Assembly (NCBI RefSeq): GCF_900113115.1
Contig: NZ_FOOF01000015.1
Span: 1-64,000 of the forward strand
Direction of reading: 5' to 3'
Length of the DNA: 64,000 bases
Source of the DNA: Duganella sp. CF458
Lineage (GTDB): Bacteria; Pseudomonadota; Gammaproteobacteria; Burkholderiales; Burkholderiaceae_D
Under the pieces are notes generated by a model. The model was not told where the DNA came from, did not search any database, and was given only the letters and a program-made list of their open reading frames with translations. Positions 53,416-59,604 of this stretch are shown here, piece after piece; position 1 is the stretch's first letter, and each line of letters starts with the position of its first letter. The position numbers and the translations under genes were made by a program.

Positions 53416-54341
53416 CATGGACCGACCAGGCGCGCAATGGGCGCCTGCTGATTGTCGATGACGCCATGGAGAATATCCAGATCCTCAACCACGTGCTGGG
53501 TGGGGAGCATGAAGTCTTGTTTGCCATGAATGGGGAGAAAGCGCTGGAGTTGGCGCACCAGCACCAGCCCGACCTGATCCTGCTGGACGCCGTCATGCCG
53601 GGCATGGACGGCTACGAAGTCTGCGCCGCCCTGCGTGCCTCATCGGATGTGCGCGATATCCCAATCATTTTTGTCACCGCGCTGACTACGCCCGAGGACG
53701 AAACGCGGGCGCTGGAAGCGGGTGCGGTCGATTTCATCACCAAGCCGTTCAATGTGGCCGTGGTGCGCGCCCGCGTCCGCACACACCTCACCCTGAAGCG
53801 CCAATCCGACGCCATGCGCGAAATGTCGCTGACCGATGCCTTGACCGGCGTTGCCAACCGGCGCAGCTTCAATGAAGCGATCCAGAACGAATGGCGGCGC
53901 TGCGCGCGTTCGGGAACTCCGCTGTCGGTCATCATGATCGACATCGACCATTTCAAGCTCTACAACGACGCCTACGGCCACCAGGCCGGCGATGCCTGCC
54001 TGAAGCAAGTAGCCAGCACCATGCTGCAATGCGGCGGGCGGTCGCCGGACCTGTTGGCGCGCTATGGCGGAGAGGAGTTCGTCATCCTGCTGCCGCAGGT
54101 CGACGCGCCGGGTGCGGCGACGGTGGCAGAACGCATCCTGGCCAGCGTGCGCGACCTGGCCATCCCGCACCGCATGTCCTCGGCCGGCGATACCGTGACC
54201 GTGAGCCTTGGCGTGGCCACGCTCATGCCGGACCAGGGCGGCGCCCCGGAAACCCTGGTACGCTGCGCCGACGACGCCCTATACCGGGCCAAGAACGATG
54301 GCCGCAACCGATTCTGCGTTGAGGGTTGCGATCAGGTGTAG
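53412..54341 (+). CDS. REC-GGDEF response regulator, diguanylate cyclase
   Basis: A 309-residue protein with an N-terminal receiver domain (LLIVDDAMENIQILN, phospho-acceptor Asp59 in LLDAVMPGMDG, switch-like ITKPF) and a C-terminal GGDEF domain (ALTGVANRRSFNE, MIDIDHFKLYND, RYGGEEFVILLPQ with GGEEF at 219-223). An RxxD inhibitory site (RSPD) sits five residues before GGEEF, so product feedback is likely. It makes c-di-GMP from GTP. The 4-base overlap with the hybrid kinase makes it the likely target of that kinase's HPt domain. Confidence 0.93.
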   Translation: MTWTDQARNGRLLIVDDAMENIQILNHVLGGEHEVLFAMNGEKALELAHQHQPDLILLDAVMPGMDGYEVCAALRASSDVRDIPIIFVTALTTPEDETRALEAGAVDFITKPFNVAVVRARVRTHLTLKRQSDAMREMSLTDALTGVANRRSFNEAIQNEWRRCARSGTPLSVIMIDIDHFKLYNDAYGHQAGDACLKQVASTMLQCGGRSPDLLARYGGEEFVILLPQVDAPGAATVAERILASVRDLAIPHRMSSAGDTVTVSLGVATLMPDQGGAPETLVRCADDALYRAKNDGRNRFCVEGCDQV

Positions 54342-54793
54342 CGGCGCATCAGGAACTGCGCCACGCAGGCGGGCTTTTCGCTGCCCTCGCATTCGACTGT
54401 CACTTCCCAGGCCAACTGGTGGCCGCCGGCCACCGCAGCGATGCTGCGCAAGACCACGTGGCCACGCACACGGCTGCCGACCGGCACCGGCGCCGGAAAG
54501 CGCACCTTGTCCAGGCCGTAGTTCACGCCCATGCGCATGTCTTCCATGAAGACCGCGTCCTGCAACAGCCCTGGCAGCAGGGACAGGGTCAGGAAGCCAT
54601 GGGCCACCGTGCCGCCGTAGGGCGATTCGGCGGCAGCGCGTGCCGGATCGGTGTGGATCCACTGTTCGTCGTTGGTCGAGGCGCCGAACGTGTTTACCCG
54701 CTCCTGCGTGATATCAACCCAGGCGGATACACCGACTTCCTGGCCGACCAAGGCTTCCAGTTCTGCTACGTTACGCACCAGGCGCGCCATCAA
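54332..54793 (-). CDS. MaoC family dehydratase
   Basis: A 153-residue hot-dog fold protein of the MaoC/(R)-enoyl-CoA hydratase family. The N-terminal GVSAWVDITQERVNTFGASTNDEQWIHTDPARAAAESPYGGTVAHGFLTLSLLP contains the hydratase motif with its catalytic Asp and His. It is the last gene of a minus-strand operon with two acyl-CoA dehydrogenases (4-base overlap) and probably hydrates the enoyl-CoA they make. Its stop overlaps the cyclase stop by 10 bases, convergently. Confidence 0.9.
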   Translation of the reverse strand: MMARLVRNVAELEALVGQEVGVSAWVDITQERVNTFGASTNDEQWIHTDPARAAAESPYGGTVAHGFLTLSLLPGLLQDAVFMEDMRMGVNYGLDKVRFPAPVPVGSRVRGHVVLRSIAAVAGGHQLAWEVTVECEGSEKPACVAQFLMRRYT

Positions 54794-55950
54794 GCTGCCT
54801 CCTTGAATCCCGCCTGCGCGATAAAGCGCTCCAGGTGGTGATCCGCATCGCCCAACGTGATCTCGATCATCGCCAGTCGTTTGAAATAATGGGCGACCGG
54901 CAGTTCGTCCGTCACGCCCATGCCCCCATGCAGCTGTACCGCCTGCTGGCCAACGAAGCGCGCAGCCTGGCCGACCCGCGCCTTGGCGGCGGAAACCACG
55001 CGGCGCCGCTCCCCGTCGTCGCTCGACGCAACCTTGACCGCAGCCAGCATGGCCATCGAACGTGCCTGCTCGAGGTGAATGAACATGTCGGCCATGCGAT
55101 GCTGAAGCGCCTGGAACTTTCCGATCGGCGCGCCGAACTGCTGGCGGGTCTTCAGGTATTCGAGGGTTGCGGCGAAGATGGCATCCATGGCGCCAATGGC
55201 TTCCGCGCAGAGAAGCGTCGCGCCGTAGTCGGCGCCTGCCTCAAGCAGTGTCCAGCCTTTGCCCTGCTCGCCGAGAAGCGTGCCATGAGCCTCGTTGAAT
55301 TCAACCGTTGCGGCACGCTGGCCGTCGATGGTCCGGTAGTCGGTGACCTGCACGCCGGTTGAGTCGGACGGCACCACATACAGCGAAATACCGTCGGTAT
55401 CGCGCTGGGCACCGCTGCTGCGTGCGGAAACAATGAAGGCGCCCGCCTGGCCGCCGTGCAGGACGACCGTCTTGCGGCCGGAAATGTGGCTGGAAACGAG
55501 GCTGGAAACGCGGCTGGAAGCCCGGCCGGCACCGGAACCGTCCGTCGCCAGCACGTCGTTCAACGCGTGGCGCGCTTGCTGCTCACCCAGCGCGCACGCC
55601 AGTTTCAGCTGGCCGGCGGCAACACGCTCCAGCAAAGCTTCCTGGCCTCCGGCCAGTTTGAGAAACTGGGCGCCGAGCACGGTGACGAAGTACGGTTCGA
55701 CCACCAGGCCGCGCCCCAGTTCCTGCATCACAACCATCATATCGACCGCGCTGCCGTTGAAACCGCCCTGCTCCTCGGGTACCGGAAGCGCCAGCATCCC
55801 CAATTCCGCCAGCGTGGCCCAGGCCTGGTCCGAGACGCCAGACTCCGAATGAATGATCCTCCTGCGCACCTCGAAGGTGTAATCCTTGTCGACCCAGCGA
55901 CGCAGCGCATCGGCGAATTGTTGTTGTTCTTCCTTGAATGTGAAGTCCAT
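54790..55950 (-). CDS. Acyl-CoA dehydrogenase (small or accessory subunit type)
   Basis: A 386-residue acyl-CoA dehydrogenase: start MDFTFKEEQQQFADALRRWVDKDY, then LGMLALPVPEEQGGFNGSAVDMMVVMQELGRGLVVEPY, TLEYLKTRQQFGAPIGKFQALQHRMADMFIHLEQARSM, and QLHGGMGVTDELPVAHYFKRL. The middle domain contains a three-unit 12-base repeat giving SSRVSSLVSSHIS (55488-55523). Paired acyl-CoA dehydrogenases of this kind often form heteromers, as in steroid and side-chain degradation. GGGAGG precedes the ATG, and the gene is 10 bases downstream of its partner. Confidence 0.9.
   Translation of the reverse strand: MDFTFKEEQQQFADALRRWVDKDYTFEVRRRIIHSESGVSDQAWATLAELGMLALPVPEEQGGFNGSAVDMMVVMQELGRGLVVEPYFVTVLGAQFLKLAGGQEALLERVAAGQLKLACALGEQQARHALNDVLATDGSGAGRASSRVSSLVSSHISGRKTVVLHGGQAGAFIVSARSSGAQRDTDGISLYVVPSDSTGVQVTDYRTIDGQRAATVEFNEAHGTLLGEQGKGWTLLEAGADYGATLLCAEAIGAMDAIFAATLEYLKTRQQFGAPIGKFQALQHRMADMFIHLEQARSMAMLAAVKVASSDDGERRRVVSAAKARVGQAARFVGQQAVQLHGGMGVTDELPVAHYFKRLAMIEITLGDADHHLERFIAQAGFKEAA
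55488..55523. repeat. Three tandem 12-base units inside an acyl-CoA dehydrogenase gene
   Basis: The unit GGCTGGAAACGA, GGCTGGAAACGC, GGCTGGAAGCCC repeats three times in frame, encoding a repeated SSxV/I tetrapeptide in the middle domain. It looks like a recent small tandem expansion. Confidence 0.75.
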
Positions 55951-55960
55951 GCCGCCTCCC

Positions 55961-57151
55961 TTACAGTCCCAGGATCATCTGGGTGATGATGTTCTTCTGG
56001 ATCTCGTTCGAACCGCCGTAGATCGAGGTCTTGCGGAAGTTGAAGTAATAGCCCGCCAACGGCGCCGCATCGTCGTCGCCGGCCAGGGCATGTTCCCGTT
56101 CGCCTTCCAGGTAAGGCGGATCGAACGGCAAGGCTTGCGGGCCAAGGGCGTCCACCATCAGTTCGGTCAGCATTTGCTGGATCTCGGAGCCGCGCACCTT
56201 CAACACCGAAGCCTGCGGACCGGGCCCGTGCGCCTCCTGGGCAATGGTACGCAAGACGGTCACCTCCAGCGCCATCAACTCAATCTCCAGGTTCGCCACG
56301 CGCGCTGCGAACAAGGGATCGTCCAGCAACGGCTTGCCATTCTTTTGCTGCCGGTTTGCGATCTTCTTCAGGAAGAGCAGTTCACGCTTGGATCGCCCGA
56401 CCGCTGCAATGCCGGTGCGCTCGTGCCCGAGCAGGTACTTGGCATAGGTCCAGCCCTTGTTCTCCTTGCCGACCAGGTTCGCCACCGGCACGCGTACATT
56501 ATCGAAGAAGACTTCATTCACTTCGTGGTCTTCGTCCAGCATGATGATCGGTCGCACGGTGATGCCAGGGGTCTTCATGTCGATCAACAGGAAGGAAATG
56601 CCCTCCTGCTTGCGCACGTTCTGGTCGGTGCGCACCAGGCAGAAGATCATGTCGGCGTGCTGGCCCAGCGTGGTCCAGGTCTTCTGGCCGTTGACGAGGT
56701 AATGGTCGCCCTCGCGCACGGCGGTGGTTTTCAAGGAAGCCAGGTCGGAACCGGCACCAGGCTCGGAATAGCCCTGGCACCACCAGTCGGTGCAATCGAG
56801 AATGCGCGGCAGGTAATAGGCTTGTTGTTCGGGGCTGCCGAAGGCCATGATGACCGGCGCCACCATATTGACTCCAAACGGCAGGATGGGCGGAGTGCCG
56901 GCAATGGCGCACTCCTCCTCCCAGATGTGGCGTTGGGTGGCATCCCAGCCAGGGCCGCCGAATTCGGTCGGCCAGGCCGGCGCCGCCCAGCCCTGCTTGG
57001 CGACGATCTGATGCCAGCGCACATAGTCTTCGCGCTTCAGGCGAAGGTGCTTACGGACTTTGTTTTGCAGGTCGGCCGGCAGGTTCGCCGCCAGAAAAGC
57101 ACGCACGTCGGCGCGGAAGGCCTCATCCCTGGCAGAGTAATTCAGGTCCAT
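55961..57151 (-). CDS. Acyl-CoA dehydrogenase (large subunit type)
   Basis: A 396-residue acyl-CoA dehydrogenase. The ATG at 57151, after a perfect AAGGAG, begins MDLNYSARDEAFRADVRAFL; an upstream start at 57190 is rejected. Family segments are GWAAPAWPTEFGGPGWDATQRHIWEEECA, QGYSEPGAGSDLASLKTTA, YLVNGQKTWTTLGQHADM, FFDNVRVPVANLVGKENKGW, and SIYGGSNEIQKNIITQMILGL at the C-terminus. It is the first gene of the ACAD-ACAD-MaoC operon, and an operator-like palindrome lies 32 bases upstream. Confidence 0.92.
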   Translation of the reverse strand: MDLNYSARDEAFRADVRAFLAANLPADLQNKVRKHLRLKREDYVRWHQIVAKQGWAAPAWPTEFGGPGWDATQRHIWEEECAIAGTPPILPFGVNMVAPVIMAFGSPEQQAYYLPRILDCTDWWCQGYSEPGAGSDLASLKTTAVREGDHYLVNGQKTWTTLGQHADMIFCLVRTDQNVRKQEGISFLLIDMKTPGITVRPIIMLDEDHEVNEVFFDNVRVPVANLVGKENKGWTYAKYLLGHERTGIAAVGRSKRELLFLKKIANRQQKNGKPLLDDPLFAARVANLEIELMALEVTVLRTIAQEAHGPGPQASVLKVRGSEIQQMLTELMVDALGPQALPFDPPYLEGEREHALAGDDDAAPLAGYYFNFRKTSIYGGSNEIQKNIITQMILGL

Positions 57152-57183
57152 GCTGTCTCCTTGAAATGGTCGCGCCAGCAAAA

Positions 57184-57201
57184 TTAGCACGACCGTTTCA
57201 A
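57184..57201. promoter_or_regulatory. Operator-like palindrome upstream of the acyl-CoA module (right copy)
   Basis: TTAGCACGACCGTTTCAA has the same ACG-N2-CGT core and flanks as the site at 46603-46620. It lies 32 bases upstream of the acyl-CoA dehydrogenase ATG, overlapping the expected promoter. The shared site suggests one repressor for both modules. Confidence 0.55.
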
Positions 57202-57338
57202 AGAGTCTACTGCGCTCTGCTATTTAGCCCGGCGGTGAGAAGCAAGGCTGTCGAGATTTCTTACACTTCAATTCGTAAATACGAACTTCATAGTCACCTG
57301 CTTACATAAACTATTGTTTTCTAAGGGACTAGAAAGAA

Positions 57339-57355
57339 CTGGCACGGCGATTGCA
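57339..57355 (+). promoter_or_regulatory. Sigma-54 (RpoN) promoter for the PEP-CTERM gene
   Basis: CTGGCACGGCGATTGCA matches the RpoN consensus (TGGCACG-N4-TTGCA), with the -24 GG at 57341-57342 and the -12 GC at 57353-57354, exactly 10 bases apart. It lies 75 bases before the PEP-CTERM ATG. PEP-CTERM genes are known to be controlled by RpoN with the PrsK/PrsR pair in related bacteria. The rest of the 57202-57429 gap shows no gene. Confidence 0.85.
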
Positions 57356-57429
57356 CTTAGGAAGGCAGGCCCGCGGCAGGTCAAATCAGCGGCAATCACT
57401 GGCACCATTGCTAATTCAGGAGACATACT

Positions 57430-58344
57430 ATGAAGGTCCTCCGCAAACTGCTTCCGTTGGCTTGCGCAGCCAGCTTATTGTTGGGAGTTACAGGCGCACA
57501 GGCTGACGTGATAGCGCCGTTCGACATAAAGGATGGCGCGGGCAACACCTTGGCATCGGAAGTCACTCGCCTTGACTGGTCGTCGAACGGCACTGGCCTG
57601 GCGCGTGGCGTTGGCCCGTTTGCTACTCCTTTGACGAACGGGCAGACCTTTGAATTCCTGTACCAGGCGACTATGGTTGGCAAGAATGGCGGTTCGGGGA
57701 CCTCGAGCCTGGATGGCCGCCTTGACGGTGAATCGAACGGCATCGCGACCGGCGACTTTGAATTCACCATCGCCGCCAGGATGGTGGAACAGGTAACCTT
57801 TGCTGCAGGCGGAATCGCGACCTTCGGCCTGGCAGGCACCAATGCCACCAACAAGGTCGCGATCTATTTCGATACGCAACGTAACGCCAACACCTTGACA
57901 GGCCAAGGCTTCGACGACGGCATCATGGTCGCATTGCTGACCATCGATTCCAACACGTCGTCGTTTTTCGTATTCAACCCTGGCCCAACCAACCCTAACG
58001 GCCAAGGTTCGGCCAAGCTGACGGCAAGTATCATTGAGGCGGTTGACTTCATCAATCCTGACTACTTTGAGGGCGTGATGAGCCTGATCTTTGGGATGGA
58101 TTTCGAGTCGAGCCTGAACTATCCTGCCGGATCGGCGTCGACACAGGGCTTCCACCGTAATATGTCCAGCAATAATGGCGACCCGTTCTCGACGGTATTG
58201 CCAGTGCTGAGCGGCCCCGGCAGCGACATCATGTTCAAGGTTGATGGCGACAGCGGCTTCGTGGCCGAAGTGCCGGAGCCAGGCACGATGCTGCTGATGG
58301 GCCTCGGGCTGTTCGGGTTGGCTGGAATGCGCCGCCGCCTCTAG
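57430..58344 (+). CDS. PEP-CTERM sorting domain protein
   Basis: A 304-residue exported protein with a signal peptide (MKVLRKLLPLACAASLLLGVTGAQA) and a canonical PEP-CTERM tail: VPEPGTMLLMGLGLFGLAGMRRRL, made of the VPEP motif, a membrane helix and a basic end. Such proteins are processed by exosortase and end at the cell surface or in the exopolysaccharide matrix. The central domain (LDWSSNGTGLARGVGPFATPL, FEFLYQATMVG) resembles, from memory, the flocculation-associated protein PepA of Zoogloea, but I cannot confirm this. CAGGAGA precedes the ATG, and the gene is driven by a sigma-54 promoter. No exosortase gene is in the window. Confidence 0.88.
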   Translation: MKVLRKLLPLACAASLLLGVTGAQADVIAPFDIKDGAGNTLASEVTRLDWSSNGTGLARGVGPFATPLTNGQTFEFLYQATMVGKNGGSGTSSLDGRLDGESNGIATGDFEFTIAARMVEQVTFAAGGIATFGLAGTNATNKVAIYFDTQRNANTLTGQGFDDGIMVALLTIDSNTSSFFVFNPGPTNPNGQGSAKLTASIIEAVDFINPDYFEGVMSLIFGMDFESSLNYPAGSASTQGFHRNMSSNNGDPFSTVLPVLSGPGSDIMFKVDGDSGFVAEVPEPGTMLLMGLGLFGLAGMRRRL

Positions 58345-58673
58345 GGTGGACAACTGCTTGTGTTAGGAAGAAGCTCAATTTTTCGTGGGGGTTCATTTCG
58401 CCCCCACGAAAGTGCTTTTGACTGCGGCAAACCCCACACGCACTATAAAGAAACGCCGCAGATGGCCTATCCGCGGCGTAAAGAAGGGGTATATAACTAG
58501 ATTGTTCTCAGCAGCAGCGCTGCCGGGCCGGCAGGTGTGCCGACACTTTCATATTATCAATTTCCACAACTCAGCACTCAATTTCTGCATTTCGTCGCAT
58601 TTCAGCCATAAGTTTGGGCGATAGCCGATAGGATGTTCTCATCCCATTTAGCATGCACAACAAGGACCTGACC
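58345..58673. other. 329-base gap between the PEP-CTERM gene and the DUF2807 gene
   Basis: No gene is seen. It holds the terminator hairpin at 58382-58410, a second inverted repeat (ACGCCGC at 58453-58459 with GCGGCGT at 58473-58479) of unknown role, and an AT-rich stretch just before the DUF2807 gene that probably contains its promoter. Confidence 0.6.
58382..58410 (+). terminator. Hairpin terminator after the PEP-CTERM gene
   Basis: TTCGTGGGGG (58382-58391) pairs perfectly with CCCCCACGAA (58401-58410) around a 9-base loop. It lies 37 bases after the stop codon. On the plus strand the following bases are only moderately T-rich (AGTGCTTTTG). Confidence 0.65.
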
Positions 58674-59516
58674 ATGCGCGCCAAGCTTCCCCTCGCAGCC
58701 CTGCTCTCCCTCAGCCTTGCCGGCTGCGTCGTCGTGCTGAACGACAGCAGCGACTACGTCAAGGGCAATGGAACGACCGCCACTGAAACCCGCTCCATCG
58801 CCAGCGCCACTGGTTTGCGCGTTGAAAACCGCCATCGCGTTTCCATGGAGGTCGAAGTGAAGGTGGGCGGCGCACCGTCGCTGGTGATCGAGGGCGACAA
58901 CAACCTGGTGCCGCTGGTGCATACCGAAGTGCGCGGCGATACGCTGCGTGTGTGGACCGAAGAGCGCATGGACAGCAGCAAGCCGATTCACGTGCGCTAC
59001 ACCGTGCCCCGCCTGGAAAACATCGAATCGAGCGGCTCCGTGCGTACCGACGTCCAAGGACTGGCGGGCGGCCCGCTGACGGTTTCCCACGCTGGCGCCG
59101 GGTACCTGGAATTGCGTGGCCAGGTGGACCGTCTGGATATGCGTCATAGCGGATCGGGTCAGTTGTACGCGAACGGTCTCGACAGCAAATCCGCGGTGGT
59201 CGACATGGTCGGTTCGGGCCGCGTGAATATTGGCTCGGTGCGCGGTGACTCGTTGCGCGTGTCATCCTCCGGCTCCGGCAGTTTCTACGCCCGTGGCATC
59301 GTGCACACGCTTGACGTGCAGATGCAAGGCTCGGGCAGCGCCCAACTGAACGACCTGCGCGCAGACGAAGCAAACATCACCAGCAACGGATCCGGCGGCG
59401 TGCAAGCCTGGGTACAGCACAAAGTCGAGGCCCGCTCCAACGGTTCCGGCCGCATCGCCGTCACCGGCAACCCATCCCAGCGCAGCATGTACGGCCGCAA
59501 CACCTCGATTCAATAA
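58674..59516 (+). CDS. DUF2807 (head GIN domain) lipoprotein
   Basis: A 280-residue lipoprotein. The ATG at 58674, with AAGGA 7 bases upstream, begins a signal peptide with lipobox LSLAGC. The mature part is the DUF2807 beta-helix: repeated right-handed turns such as IESSGSVRTDVQGL, VSHAGAGYLELRGQVDRLDMRHSGSGQLYANGL, VDMVGSGRVNIGSVRG and VSSSGSGSFYARGI, each with a GSG turn. Its function is unknown; it is probably anchored in the outer membrane. Its stop is directly followed by a 38-base perfect palindrome. Confidence 0.88.
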   Translation: MRAKLPLAALLSLSLAGCVVVLNDSSDYVKGNGTTATETRSIASATGLRVENRHRVSMEVEVKVGGAPSLVIEGDNNLVPLVHTEVRGDTLRVWTEERMDSSKPIHVRYTVPRLENIESSGSVRTDVQGLAGGPLTVSHAGAGYLELRGQVDRLDMRHSGSGQLYANGLDSKSAVVDMVGSGRVNIGSVRGDSLRVSSSGSGSFYARGIVHTLDVQMQGSGSAQLNDLRADEANITSNGSGGVQAWVQHKVEARSNGSGRIAVTGNPSQRSMYGRNTSIQ

Positions 59517-59595
59517 TAAAAGTCGGGGTCAGCTCTGGCAACCGGACATTTCGCGCAGCGAAATGTCCGGTTGCCAGAGCTGACCCCGACTTTTA
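59517..59595. repeat. Perfect 38-base palindrome (GGGGTC type)
   Basis: Arms at 59517-59554 and 59558-59595 are exact reverse complements around a GCA loop. The outer part reads AAAAGTCGGGGTCAG and ends with T-runs in both directions, so it can act as a bidirectional terminator for the convergent DUF2807 and NHL genes. It begins on the base after the DUF2807 stop codon. Confidence 0.95.
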
Positions 59596-59604
59596 ATTTG
59601 AACG

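Noticed and set aside
51151-53418. Minus-strand open frame of about 755 codons
   Set aside because: Antisense to the HisKA, HATPase, REC and HPt domains of the hybrid kinase; composition is His/Gln-rich shadow sequence with no domain.
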